The notes below the pieces were generated by a model. That model saw only the letters and a list, made by a program, of their open reading frames with translations, ran no database searches and had not been told where the DNA came from. A stretch of DNA of 64,000 nt from Flammulina velutipes. Lineage: Eukaryota; Basidiomycota; Agaricomycetes; Agaricales; Physalacriaceae. This document shows, piece after piece, positions 43,891-55,569 of the stretch (within the stretch, counting starts at the first letter, position 1; each line of letters begins with the position of its first letter). The DNA lies in NCBI GenBank assembly GCA_011800155.1, contig CM022371.1, positions 3,286,001-3,350,000 on the forward strand, in the 5' to 3' direction. The position numbers and the translations under genes were made by a program.

Positions 43891-46271
43891 CTACTTGTCC
43901 TTACGCGTCCGCCCCCAACTCGTAAAGAATCTCAATAGCCACATCGGGCGCCACGCCACAGGGACAGGCTGAGGCCCATCATCACCCGCCACAACCTCAC
44001 CACCTACGTCCTCCTCCTCCCCTTCCCCATCCCCACTATCCTCCTCCTCCTCCTCCTCCTCCTCCGGTAAATGCGACGCCACAATCTCCTCCAACCTTCC
44101 CTCCTCCTCAGCCTCACTCTCAGTCCTCCCATACTTATCCACCATAACCTCCTCACCCCCAACCCTCCACTGTCGATTCTCCCCCTTCCACTTCCTCCGC
44201 ATCTTCCGCTTCCCATCCATCTGAAGCACAGGCCCCTTACCCCCACCAGCCCGCGTCCCAAACACCTTCCCCCGAACCTCAACAATCTTCCTCCGCCCAC
44301 CAACAGCAACATGCAACGCATCATGCACCGTCATCTGCTCAGCCTCATACCACAGCGTATTCACACTCTGCATCATCTTGCTAGCCCTCACACGCTCCGT
44401 ATCCAGCTCCCCCAACACACCCACATCCTCCCCAGCCTCCAGCGTAGAGTACACAGACCGCAGCTGCGCAGACGTATCCACAAGCCGCGACGTGAGCAGT
44501 TCCGTCGCACGCAGCACATACGCCAGATGCTGCTGCCGGCGATGTAACACCAGGAATTCACCAGCGAGCGCAACGTCCAACCGCATGTGTTCTAGCGCAA
44601 GGATCTCTTCGTCATCCTTCCGCGATGGGTACGGAGGGAATGACCGTCTCGAAGATAGTCTCGGGCGGCCAGGCGGTAGAGTGCTCGAAGAAGACAGTTT
44701 CGGGATAGACCAGGACGTGACACGAGAGTTGGTAATCGGTCGTTTCTGTCGGAGCGTCGAGGGAAAATGAGGGCCGTTCGAGCTCAAACTGGATGTTGGA
44801 GGGAGCACATTGGGCGGCGACTCCTCCCGCGTAATAATAATGGGCGGAGCGAATGGCACAGACGGCGACACAGAGTTGGGAGAGGCCTGTCCACTACTGA
44901 GCTGCGTCTCATCATCATCGTTCAATATCGCAGTCTTGAACTTCGTACGTCGTGCACTAAGACTTGACGGAAATTAGCAAAATAAGCAGAAGAGCAAAAG
45001 GACGCAAACACTAACCCTGCCCAACTTTCGAGTTTGTCCTTGACACGTTTACGATTCCAAGCGCCAAGTCCAACAAAGAGGTCATCCTGGTCAGCATCGC
45101 TATCTTCCGCACCCACACCACTAGTCGGAGTGCCTCCCCATAGCGCGCGAACGACACCCCCAATCTCCTTTCCTTCCTCGTCGCCTCGTCGACGCCCCTT
45201 CCCCATCCCAATCCCCCGCACAATCCCACCCAAACTCCCATCCCCCTTATCCTGAGCCAAAACCGTAGCGACAAAAAGGTTGATATCATTAATCGGCTCG
45301 ATGATAGCCCCCGCACCCGTCAAAGGCGTCTCGGGCGGCTCCATCGCCAGCAAAGCGTCAATGAGGCTCGGTGTGATATGCGCCGCACCCAACGCAGGAA
45401 TTACGGGAGTCGGAGCTGGAGTTTTAAAATTCGGGGTATGGCTGCTGTGAGCCGGGAGGTTGGCGAGCGCGGAGGAGAACAGGTTCGGGGCGGCGAAAGG
45501 GTCTTTGGGAATTAGGTGGCCGTGGTAGAGCGCGGATAGCCTGTTCCGCACGGTGAAGATTAGAGAGAGGAGGATGGCGATGAGGGAAGGGGAGGGTATT
45601 CGGTGCTCTGGGTATCGCTGGGCTGCCCAGGATGATAGAGCAGAGAGGGTCACGTCGCATAGTAATCCATCCTGCGGAACCTTAGTGAATCCAAGCAGGA
45701 ATAGGGCAGCCTGTATGAGCTTGACGAGCTCGATCACCGCACTGGTCGTCGTCGAATTGCTATCCGACTTGTCCTTTCCATGCGGGAGGATGTACGCTGC
45801 GTGAAACCTGTCTTTGGTGCTATCGCTAGGCGCGCTAAGCGTGAGGGCCGTCCTGCCAGCCGCGCCAAAGCGCAAGAGGTTGATGTTCGCGTGCAGCTGG
45901 ACGCGCAGGTCGTTCGTCCATACGCCCCCTTCGACCAGCACGATGGTGTAATCGCTCCGGAAGTGAGCCAAAGAAGTAACCATAAGTGTGCCATACTGCG
46001 TCTGCTTTGGCCGTGCGTCTAAGCGCATGAGATGGACGATGTCGCGCATATGCGCCTCGGACGCTGGCTCAAGTGCATCGACCAAAACGGTATGGGTCGG
46101 GTCGGCGGTGTAGACGATGAGCAAAGGATACGGACGTTCACGGTCGACGACCCATTTCTCGACAGCGTAGAGCTGGTATCCATGTAAGGTGTGGGTATTT
46201 TTGAGGGTGAAGCCTGGGGGAGGATGGTGGCCGGAGGGAACAAGTAGCATTATGTCATCGGTCAATCGCAT
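43891..46271 (-). CDS. STB6-like (Sin3-binding) protein
   Basis: Two long exons with one intron of about 60 nt (around 44960-45017) give about 780 residues. The N-terminus LLVPSGHHPPPGFTLKNTHT, then LHGYQLYAVEKWVVDRERPY, is the STB2/STB6 N-terminal domain. Next is a helical region (ELVKLIQAALFLLGFTKVPQDGLLCDVT). The C-terminal exon is low complexity and then coiled (DVALAGEFLVLHRRQQHLAYVLRATELLTSR), ending with an acidic run of E and a basic tail. Yeast STB proteins interact with the Sin3 corepressor. The start at 46271 leaves 11 bp to the F-box start; M8 (46250) is an alternative. A scrambled relic lies at 34.2-35.2 kb. Confidence 0.78.
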
Positions 46272-46282
46272 TCCTTTCCTTC

Positions 46283-47551
46283 ATGGCCCAAACGTGCCCT
46301 GACGAGGTTCTCGAACTCATCTTCGCGGATGGAGACCTTCATCCCAAGGATCTCGCTCGTGCAGCGCGCACGTGTAGAGGTTGGACCAACCCCGCCTATG
46401 CCGCACTATACCGCACCGTAGAGCATGTATGCGGTCTCGCAAATGTAGAGAAACTTTCACGGACCCTCATCACAAGCTCAGAAATACGCGATCTCGTTAG
46501 ATGCATCAGCCTGGGTCATCGCCAGAACTACAAAGGCGTAGAATTGCCTCTGTACGACTGGATACCCTTGCTTCCCCCGCACACCGTCAAAGTTCTCCTC
46601 CTCACTACATCTCACTGGTTCGAAGAGGATGCGGACTTCCTACTTTTCCAACTCCAAGACGAATTTGCCGGCCTACTCGCCATCCTCTCCGATCGATCTA
46701 CAGTCCTACCGTCGCTGGAATATCTCATTGTGGATATCAATCGCACTCTCTACCTACATCCACGGTTCAGATTATATGACCTCTTCAACAACGCTCCCAA
46801 CATCCAACAGGCGAATCTTATCTTCCATGGATGGGACAACTGTAGCCATAGGTCGCCTTCCGTGCCCCTCCCACGTCTACATCACCACGGTCGCTTGAAG
46901 CGCCTCATAATCCAGTTCACCGCGTACGACCCATCATTCTACCCAGTCCTCCTGGAATCCTGCTATGACTCCCTGGAAACAATCCATTGTGAATGTTCGT
47001 ACCCCCCAGCCAATATCCTAACAATCATCACAAGGAGAAACACGCCACTATCATTCCCCCCTTCCATCCGTATCATTCACATTTACAGCCCACACCCCTA
47101 CCTTCGTCGGCTCCGCTATCGCAAAATGGACGCTCAAGCTTTCGCACCATATCATACGCTACAGGAACTCCTCCTCGACGATGAGATAGTCCCTCTAGAC
47201 ACAGCCCTGTTTTCCTCCCTCCCACGGAGCTTGGAGGTCCTCGCGCTGGGTTATCGATCCGTCACGTCCGACTTGCTTGTGTTTCTCAACAACGCACCAA
47301 AGAGTCATCCACTTCTTCGACTCGTCGTCGTCTTCATAAACCTGAAAAACGAAGCTGTGGATCTCGATGTCTCCCATCGGGATTTCCTCGACAACGTGGC
47401 GGCTATTTGTGTCCGCAACGGTACTGTTTTCAAAGCCTTCTGTTGCCCCGGTTCAATCCCGGCTACAGACATTGAAGACGTGCATTCATGGCATCTGGAG
47501 AACTTGATGGTGAGCCTCTATAATGCATATTCCACCCGCGATTTTGCTTAG
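46283..47551 (+). CDS. F-box-like protein with irregular leucine-rich repeats
   Basis: An intronless 422-residue protein. The F-box-like start is CPDEVLELIFADGDLHPKDL followed by ARAARTCRGWTNPAYAALYR, starting almost at residue 1. The rest has repeated LxxLxL-type strands (SLEYLIVDINRTLYL, HTLQELLLDD, SLPRSLEVLALGYRS) typical of basidiomycete F-box/LRR-like proteins. These usually pick substrates for SCF ubiquitin ligases or simply bind Skp1. The substrate is not inferable. It shares an extremely short divergent promoter with the STB6-like gene. Confidence 0.75.
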   Translation: MAQTCPDEVLELIFADGDLHPKDLARAARTCRGWTNPAYAALYRTVEHVCGLANVEKLSRTLITSSEIRDLVRCISLGHRQNYKGVELPLYDWIPLLPPHTVKVLLLTTSHWFEEDADFLLFQLQDEFAGLLAILSDRSTVLPSLEYLIVDINRTLYLHPRFRLYDLFNNAPNIQQANLIFHGWDNCSHRSPSVPLPRLHHHGRLKRLIIQFTAYDPSFYPVLLESCYDSLETIHCECSYPPANILTIITRRNTPLSFPPSIRIIHIYSPHPYLRRLRYRKMDAQAFAPYHTLQELLLDDEIVPLDTALFSSLPRSLEVLALGYRSVTSDLLVFLNNAPKSHPLLRLVVVFINLKNEAVDLDVSHRDFLDNVAAICVRNGTVFKAFCCPGSIPATDIEDVHSWHLENLMVSLYNAYSTRDFA

Positions 47552-47951
47552 ATTGTTCTAGAAAGTGCTCTCGAAATCGCAAGTGTATTGACACAGTTCC
47601 TGCATCATATTATGCTCATGTACATACTTATCTCAATTCTACCGACGAATGGACGTAGTCGTCTGGATATATGACGTCTCTACGCTTTCGAACTCGGGAC
47701 TTTGGGTATGCAGCTCTAAATTGTGCGACTCCTTCGGATGGTAAGTAAGGCGCAACACAGCCTGCGCCCTCCCACCGAGAAAAAGATTAACACACATGTA
47801 TATTTTAATTTGAGAGATGAGTAAAAGTACAGCAAAACTTTGAAATATACAACAAATAGGTGAGTGATAACCACCTTTAGATACCTGAGATAAAGAAGAT
47901 GCAATGTCGGTCGTGATGTATAGATAAGACCTTTACGAGATGCACCAAACC
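47552..47951. other. convergent intergenic region, AT-rich
   Basis: About 400 bp between the stops of two convergent genes, with AT-rich stretches (47780-47850) that probably hold polyadenylation signals. The only open frame on the minus strand (47716-47955, about 80 codons) has no family features and I do not call it. Confidence 0.35.
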
Positions 47952-48962
47952 TCACGGACTCCTTGGACCTGCGCTAGCCCAACTCGACTCGGAAATCTCA
48001 CTCCCAAAGTTACTCCGGAGATCATCGAAATCCGAAGTAACAGATGGGGCCGTGGATGCCGACTGCAGCGACACCGCGTCGTCGCCATCGTCAGAAAGGA
48101 CAGACGGGCTAAATGAGTGATAATCCGCAGTCGACAAAGACGAGAAGGGCGTATCTGGGCGAGACGAAGGTGCGGAAAGGAGCTCTATGCCGTGCTCGTG
48201 ATCTAAGTCGACTGGGTGCGAAAGCGACAGACTCGGGATGAAGACGGGGGAGACTAGGCTGGGAGGGAGGCGGGGCGAGCTGCTGTGGTCCGACGTGTCG
48301 GGCGTGGGGAGTCTCCCGGGAGGAGGAGATCGAAGTGTCTCGTGTGATCCTGACAAATGCACTACGCGAGGTGGCGCCGGTGACGGTGACGGCACTCTGC
48401 TCGCAATCGTCGAAGTCGGCGTCGTCGATGTATCGAAGATAACGTGCGTAGGCTGCATGACGGGGATGGAAATGCTCTGCGCAAGCCAAAGGGTGAATAA
48501 CGTCGTCAAAGCAATGTTGCACAGCAATCATACCTGATCCAGACGAGACGCAGGACTGGAGACGTTCCTTCGTTGGCGCAGAGTTGAGGATTGACTGCGA
48601 TCTACTTCGTTTCTCCATTCCTGTACCTCTTGGGAGACATGGGAGACGAGTCTCTCGAGTTCAATGACGCTCTTATCGTCGTCGTCGCCTCCGTCGTCTG
48701 AGCGCTTACTGGAGTGGCCGTTATTGAAGGGCAATGATACAGAAATAGCCTGTTCACGCATCCGCTTCCTTGCGTTGCGCTTCGAGATGAATTCCTGTGC
48801 CCATCGTTCTAGCTTCGGCGCTATGTGGGGTTCGTAGACGAACTGCGGTCTTAGTTAGTCCTGCTGTTACTTCGACGAAGGGGGAAGACAAACCTCTTTG
48901 AAGGCAAGGCCGGCAGCAACGGTGCCAACGACTGCAAGGACATATACAGCGGGCGCAGGCAT
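47952..48962 (-). CDS. N-terminally anchored low-complexity protein
   Basis: Three exons. The short first exon codes a membrane anchor (MPAPAVYVLAVVGTVAAGLAFKE). The second has FVYEPHIAPKLERWAQEFIS, then KRNARKRMREQA and an acidic GGDDDDKSVIELERLVSHV that may form a short coiled coil. The third is Ser/Pro-rich (SPSPAPPRVVHLSGSHETL...DDLRSNFGSEISESSWAS). The anchor and the first charged helix look conserved with other agaricomycete proteins I know; the tail does not. Likely an ER or outer mitochondrial membrane protein. The function is unknown. Confidence 0.6.
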
Positions 48963-49185
48963 TGCGAGACGGTAACTGGTGAAAGGGATGCCCGTTATGA
49001 TGCCAGAATAATGTTATGTGCCCGGAACTCGGCTGAGTGATCCGTCGGCTCGATCGGCACTATGAGAGAGAAATGTGTGGCGTCGTCACTAGTCCTACAG
49101 TTTAACGCTCGATCTTGTAAGACTCAAACGAAGTAACTTCATTTCGATTCTATCTGAACACCCTGGTCAAATCGATGCCAAGGTT
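48963..49185. other. short promoter region before the dispersed repeat
   Basis: About 220 bp upstream of the anchored protein gene. It ends at the left border of repeat copy 2. A TGTGGCG heptamer is at 49076-49082. Confidence 0.35.
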
Positions 49186-49592
49186 TATGTAGCGCCACAG
49201 CGCAGGGAGAACGCGGGTCTGCGGGTGGACATGCCAAATATAGATTTGTACTCCCGCGCACGGACCATCCTAGGAGGACCTATATAAGCCGACACCCGAC
49301 ATAATTTTTTCCTTAGATACATACTCGAACAGGATCTATTCTATAGAAACTTACCGAGTCTCGCAATTTTATAATTGCCACATCTCTCAAATCCAGCCGA
49401 TGATTTGCACGCTCCCTCGCTCGACAGAGAACTATGGCCTTCGGGTCTCGAGGACGTTTGGCGATTCTTTTGTGTGTGCTCGTATGAGCCGCTTGAAAGT
49501 CTTGCCAGCGAGGAGAGTGTATTTCTGATGGATTCCTTTTTTGTTTGTGGTTATCGAGGACAGTCCGTTTGGATTGTTCTTGGGCTACTTCA
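49186..49592 (+). repeat. dispersed repeat copy 2, upstream of the deaminase pair
   Basis: Near-identical to 5701-6092. A 20-bp insertion-like stretch near the left end (GCGCAGGGAGAACGCGGGTC region) distinguishes it. The TATA-like CCTATATAAGCC lies at about 49280. It ends 200 bp before the first deaminase start and could serve as an upstream promoter for it; copy 1 has no gene in that position. Confidence 0.7.
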
Positions 49593-49789
49593 AAAGATTT
49601 TATGGGTCTTCAGTGTTTTATGTAGTCATGCCTTGCATCATCAGCAAGGATGAGATTGATCGCCTTTGGGTTTCTCTGGCTTTTTGCAACACCACGCGAG
49701 GCAGCTAACGCATGGGTGGGGCCCTCACTCATTTCAATTTCCACACCTCTATTGTCGACACAAGCGTGGGAATGTGAAATGCTCTTGCT

Positions 49790-52126
49790 ATGAGCGACGA
49801 CACTATCACGAACCAGTCTCTGCCTGATATTGATGTCTCCAAACGTGTATACCTCCTGTCGGCTCTGCTGCAAAAGGCGCAGCGCAAGCTACGGACTACA
49901 GATGTCTACGAGGAGTCAACCATCGTTGTTCGAAATACTGGGCTTGGGTCTTTCGCAAAAGTGTTGAACCATATCGTGCTTCTTCTCTCCCGAGGTACAG
50001 TGGCTGAGGCTAATCATACTGTTGCTGCGTTGGCGGGACCGATGCGAGCTGACGGGGGCCATGTGATGATCACCTACCACAGGTGTGTTCTTGCCGGTTA
50101 ATATCTTATCTTCTCTGGATTGTATGTGACACGTCTCAGTCCCAACTCACCTCCCTCGTCGCGCGACATTGATACCTCTTTCTCAATGCAAACCAACGCA
50201 CCTCTTTCTGAAGCTCAGACTGCCCGTCAACCATGCCTGGAAATGACGCCTCAGGATGTAGCGGGGAATTGGCAAATGCTACCTTCTGCCCCAAGATCCA
50301 ACGAGTTCACTCTGGACCCCGTGATATCTGAGGAGCGAATCAAGGAGATACTGTGAGTTAACTGACTTGAGGTACATACAAATTTGACCATCATTTGTCA
50401 GTTCCAAGATGCCCAACGACGTCGCATTTCGCGAGTATACTGAGCTCGCCTTCCAGATCGCACGAGCTCTGGCCCAGAAGAAGATATCCCTGCTAGACGC
50501 CAGTCTGTTCTTCGTGCGTCATTGTTACCTCAAGGTCAACAAACGCCTCAGCCGCATCGAGAAAGTGTACATCAAAGGCCAAGCTCTCTGGGATTGGAAA
50601 CCTGATCCACTCGAAGACGTTGCAGAGGAGTCTATCAGCTTGTTGGGCTCCGACTCTCTCGCAAGGGTCTTCGCCATGCTTGAGCTTGCTCCAGACGGGG
50701 ACCTGTATCGATTCCATTCCTCGAATGCCCATCTCTGGTTGAGATCCGTCATACTTGTCATACAAACCTTTCGCGATGAAATGGATGTGATAACAAAAGA
50801 GGCCGATGACATTGCTCTCGCTGGAGTATGCCAGGCTTCCGATGCTCTCCACTTGTTACTCAAGAAGCTTCCTCGCTCTCTTTGGAAAATCCGCTCTTTG
50901 ACGAGGCTCCTCGACGCTCTGCGTGCCAACGGTACGTCTTCTGGATCTTACTCTGCCCTCAATTTCTGACCTGTACAATTTCAGGACTCGGACATGGATT
51001 TTCAATCTTTTCCCTCGACCGTGATACAGATGACGAGCCTTCGGAAGAGGACGAGCTCGCAGACATGTCTTTTTTGGATGATAGTGATGTCGCCCTGAGT
51101 ACGTCTTTGCTCATCATCTCTCCTCACTCCATTAACTCAAATTCACGAAGACTCGATTCCCAACGCTAGCTTGCTCTTCATTCGCAGCTTGGACGCTACG
51201 ACCGCATGGACCACGGCAGCACGATTCCTTTCCAAACAGCGCTTCTTGAAATCACCCGTCCCCATCTTTTTCTCCATCGTGGATTTACCTAACGAAAAAC
51301 CAACAAAGATTGATTGGTCCAAGTGTAAATCTCCTTCCAGCAGATGGTTTAGCAGCGGACCCCTCTCTCGAGGGAAAAGGAAAGAAGACCAGGAACAGGC
51401 GCTAAAAGCTGTAGTTCAGAGAGGTAACGATGAGAAGAGTGGCTATCCCGGCGCGTGTCACTGTGAGCCTGGGATAATGGCGTCTATGATTGGATTGGTT
51501 GTCGGAGGTGGCTCGTTAAACCCTATGATTGATGAAATCAAAGCTGCATTTCTTCCCTTTGCCGAAGAGGTATCGTATGCTATCCTCGTCCTATAAGCTC
51601 ATCGTCACTTATCGAATGACAGTACCGTACGGAGACTACCGGCGAACAGGTCTGAAATCATTGTTTGCTTCCATAGGAATACTATTACTGATACCCATAT
51701 AGGACCGGTTCATGGACATCGGTGTCGCCAAAAAGTCCTGCACTATCTGCTATTTGACTCACAATATCGTTAACGGTTGGCTGAAGATGAAAGGACAATG
51801 CCTACAATTCCGCCTCCCGGGTGCACACAGTGTATATTACCCGTGGATGCCTCCGACCTGGCTCCCTGTCGAAGTCCTGAATCTCCTGGAGACTGCAATG
51901 TTAGGTCGCCTCGCCGAGATGGTGACGGAGGGTGACAGTCTTGGGGAAAGCCAGTCAAGTTCTCCTAATGACACCGACAATGAAGATGGTGGGTCATTGG
52001 ATTTGTCCGAAGATCGTCTCGCAGTGTCACTGCAGAGGATTCAAAAGGTAGGGCTGGCTCCACTCCTTATAACTTCCAAAATCTACTGACACACCAATGT
52101 AGATGACTCGCGTCGCGCATCAGTGA
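49790..52126 (+). CDS. OTT_1508-like deaminase-fold protein, copy 1
   Basis: A spliced gene of about 8 exons and 600 residues. The N-terminal half is helical (VSKRVYLLSALLQKAQRKLR, ARALAQKKISLLDASLFFVRH, SSNAHLWLRSVILVIQTFRD). An acidic linker DTDDEPSEEDELADMSFLDDS follows. The C-terminal zinc-deaminase core has GACHCEPGIMASMIGL (H-C-E: zinc ligand and catalytic Glu), DIGVAKKSCTICYLTHNIV (C-x2-C ligands after the IGxSK-like strand) and GAHSVYYPWMPPTWLP. This order matches fungal members of the OTT_1508 deaminase family. The substrate is unknown. It ends after a last small exon MTRVAHQ*. Copy 2 starts about 800 bp downstream in the same direction. Confidence 0.78.
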
Positions 52127-52286
52127 TACCTACTTTTTAGTCTTTTGCCCTAGCTCTGTGTATTACATTCGGGCCGTAGGTAATACCTCAATGGCGCCAC
52201 AGTTTGGGTTCTTGTAGCCTCGATATCATTGGGCATGTTTACATGTAATATCACCCATTACACTCCTGAATCATCCCCGAGGGCGT

Positions 52287-52643
52287 TTGCGAAACCCGCC
52301 TCAGATGACACCTCCCACTTCTACGTATCTGCCACCAAGTACGCAACGACTCGAATTACATCCTTCCTGGAAACGTCCGCTCAGCCCTACAGTGGTCGAC
52401 ATCATCGACAAGGACTTTCAGAAGCAGGGAGGCATTGCCGTCCACTACAATACCCTTGACTCTCGGAACCGGGCGTCTACCACTCGCTACCTTGTCACGA
52501 CGCAGATGGAGGAGGGTACGTGGTGGAACAACTCGCAGGAGGAAACGGATAGGGAGCGTGTCGACAATCCCGCGATTCGGCTCAAAGAAGGGGATGGGGA
52601 CCGCACTATTCTGGAACGCCTCAAAAAGAGCGGTAAGTGGTAG
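52287..52643 (+). pseudogene. AGY/WAN family copy A12, core-deleted
   Basis: The C-terminal two thirds are good: LSPTVVDIIDKDFQKQGGIA, VHYNTLDSRNRASTTRYLVT, WWNNSQEETDRERVDNPAIR, LKEGDGDRTILERLKKSG at a GTAAGT donor. The AGYxxSLExGARWANK core is missing and replaced by unrelated residues. The last exon is only partly recognisable (ACATAAACCTGATCAG near 52707). It sits between the two deaminase genes, 12 kb from the other family members. Confidence 0.65.
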
Positions 52644-52935
52644 TCCTTCGTGGAGATGTTGTCAACGTTCCTAATCGAAGCGCTTACTCTAAACGATGTA
52701 ATGCGACATAAACCTGATCAGACGCCACATTGATGAAAAAGTCAGGCTACGATTTTCGGCTATTTTTGTGACTCTGCTCAGTGGGCAAGGGTGTCGCCAA
52801 AGTCGGTGATGGTAAACTTTCAAATATTACTACCATAAAGGCATGTGTACACGTACTGGGAGGAGGACAAAGGAATGAAGCTTCTGCATGCACGTGTTCG
52901 TTGGCGCAAGCGTGGGAAAATCATCTCCTCTTGCC

Positions 52936-55198
52936 ATGAGTACCTCTCTTCCTGAGCTTGATGTCTCGAAACGCGTATACCTGCTTTCCCTTCTGCTTCA
53001 AAAGGAGCAAAGCAAGCTACGGATCAAAGATGTCCACGAGGAGACGGCCATTGTCGTTCGAAACACGGGGCTTGGATCTTTTGCGAAAGTATTGAACCAT
53101 ATAGTAATTCTGCTATCTCGAGGTACAGTGGCTGAGGCTGATCTTACTGTCGCTGCTTCAGCGGGACCTCTCCGAGCTGACGGGGGCCATGTGATGATCA
53201 CCTACCACAGGTGTGTTCTTGCCGGTTAATATCTTATCTTCTCTGGATTGTATGTGACATGTCTCAGTCCCAACTCACATCCCTCATCGCGCGACATTAC
53301 TACCTCTTCCTCAATGCAAGCCAACGTATCTCTTTCTGAGGCTCAGACTACCAGCGAACCACGACCGAAAATCGCGCCACAGGACTCTCTAGTCGGGAAC
53401 TGGCAAAAGTCGCCTCCTACCCCAAAATCCAGGAAGTTCACTTTAGATCGCGAGATAGCTGAAGAGCGAATCAGGGAAATACTGTGAGTTAATTGACTTG
53501 AGTTACATACAAATTTGACCATCTTTTGTCAGTTCCAAGACGCCCAAGGACGTCGCATTTCCCGAATATGCTGAGTTCGCCTTCCAGGTCGCACGGGCTC
53601 TCGCCCAGAAGAAGATATCTCTGCTGGACGCCAGTATTTTATTTATGCGCCATTGTCATCTCAAGGTCGACAAACGACTTAGCCGCGTCGAGAAAATGTA
53701 CTTCGAAAGCCAAGCTCTCTGGGACTGGAAGCCTGATCCACTCGAACATGTTGCGGAGGAGTTTATCACCTTACCGGGGAATCTCACAGGTTTCTTCGCC
53801 ACGCTAGGGCTTGCTGCAGACGGGGACCGTTATCGATTTCATTCGTCGAACGCCCATCTCTGGTTGAGATCCGTTATATTTGTCATTCAAATTTTTCGCA
53901 AAGAAATGGATACTATAACACGAGATGCCGACTTTGATCTCGTTAAAGTATGTGAGGCTTCTGCTACTCTCCATCAGTTGCTCAAAGTACTTCCTCGCTC
54001 TCTTTGGAGAATCATCTCCTTGACGAGACTCCTCAATGGTCTGCGTGCCAACGGTACGTTTCCTGTCTTTACTCGGGCTTAAATTTCTGATCTGCACAAA
54101 TGTAGGACTCTCACGTGGATTTTCAAATTTTTCCCTTGACCATGATACAGACGACGAGCCTTCGGAAGAGGACGAGCTCGTAGACATGTCTTTTTTGGAT
54201 GACAGTGATATCGTCCTGGGTACGTCATCGCTCATCATATTCCCTCATTCCAATAACTCAGATTTGCGAAGACACCATTCCCAAAGCTAGCTTGCTCTTC
54301 ATTCGCAGCTTGGACGCTACGACGGCATGGACCACGGCAGCACGATTCCTTTCCAAGCAGCGCTTCTTGAAATCGCCCGTCCCCATCTTTTTCTCCCTCG
54401 TGGACTTACCCAACGAAAAGCCTACAAAGATTGACTGGTCCAAGTGTAAATCTCCTTCAGATCGATGGTTCAGCAGCGGACCCCTTTCTCAAGGGAAAAG
54501 GAAAGACGCCCAGGAACAGGCGCTAAAAGCTGTAGTTCAGAGAGGCAACGATGAGAAGAGTGGCTATCCCGGCGCGTGTCACTGTGAAACTGGGATAATG
54601 GCGTCCATGATTGGATTGGTTGTCGATGGTGGCTCGTTGAACCCTATGACCGATGAAATCAAAGCTGCATTTCTCCCATTTGCTGAAGAGGTATCGTATG
54701 CTATGCCCATTCTATAAGCTTATCGTGACTTATTGAATGACAGTACGGTACAGAGACTACCGGCGAACAGGTATGAAATCATTGTTTACTTCCATAGTAT
54801 TCTTATTCCTAATCACCGCGAGTCTTTAGGACCGATTCATGGGCATCGGGGTCGCCAAAAAGTCCTGCGCTATCTGCTATTTGACTCATAATATCGTCAA
54901 CGATTGGCTGAAGGACAAAGGACACCGCCTACAATTCCGCCTGCCTGGTGCCCACAGTGTCTATTACCCGTGGATGCCTCCGACTTGGCTCCCTGTCGAA
55001 GTCCTCAATGTCCTCGAGAATGCGATGTTGGAGCGCCTCGCCGAGATGGTGACGGAGGGTGACAGGCTTGGGGAGAGCCAGACAAGGTCTCCTAATGACA
55101 CCGACAATGAAGACGATGGGATATTGGTTTTGTCCGACACTTCATATCTGAACGTGTCACACAACAGGGGTGACAGTTTTCCTCAGCCGAGGAAATAA
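52936..55198 (+). CDS. OTT_1508-like deaminase-fold protein, copy 2 (altered C-terminus)
   Basis: A tandem duplicate of copy 1 with the same exon structure and about 80-85% protein identity by eye. It starts MSTSLPELDVSKRVYLLSLL. The catalytic motifs are kept: GACHCETGIMASMIGL, GIGVAKKSCAICYLTHNIV and GAHSVYYPWMPPTWLP. The two copies part company just after NDTDNED (near 55130). Copy 1 continues to a further exon; copy 2 reads into the composite repeat and stops at TAA within its first heptamer pair, giving the tail NRGDSFPQPRK. Introns are at matching positions. The enzyme core is unaffected. Confidence 0.75.
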
Positions 55199-55560
55199 TT
55201 GAGGAAATAGTTCGAGGAAATCTAACTTCCTCAGTACTTTCCCCGGACGGGGAAATAGAGTTTTACGCGCCGAGGAAATTGACACTGAAATCAAATTTCG
55301 TCAGTCATTTCCTCATTTGTTTCCTCAGAGCACAAAGAACTTTTTATTCAATCATTTCCTCATCACGGAGGAAGTCATCTTTATTCATTCGATTTCCTCA
55401 ATGCTTTCCCCAACGCTTTCCTCGGCCGTCGTTACACTATTTCCTCGTCTGAGGAAGTATATAATAAAATAAGATTTCCTCGTCATTTTCCCCGGTAGAT
55501 GTTATATGCTTTCCTCAATGAACAAAATTGAATTTCCTCATCATATTTTCCTCGTCCACT
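55177..55560. repeat. TTTCCTC/GAGGAAA heptamer array (22 copies) with short inverted repeats
   Basis: I count 22 copies of TTTCCTC or TTTCCCC or their complements (allowing the first base to vary) in 384 bp, on both strands. Perfect inverted repeats with 4-nt loops are at 55178-55195 (TTTCCTC-AGCC-GAGGAAA) and 55238-55255 (TTTCCCC-GGAC-GGGGAAA). Others are at 55356-55373 and 55441-55456. Larger units recur (TTTCCTCGTC three times, TTTCCTCAATG twice). The left end lies in the last codons of deaminase copy 2. It could be part of a retroposon or a structured RNA. Confidence 0.8.
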
Positions 55561-55569
55561 CTATGACTG

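Noticed and set aside
5701..49592. Calling the 5.7/49.2 kb repeats solo LTRs
   Set aside because: No TG...CA ends, no target-site duplication and no internal retroelement sequence could be seen; kept as an unclassified repeat.
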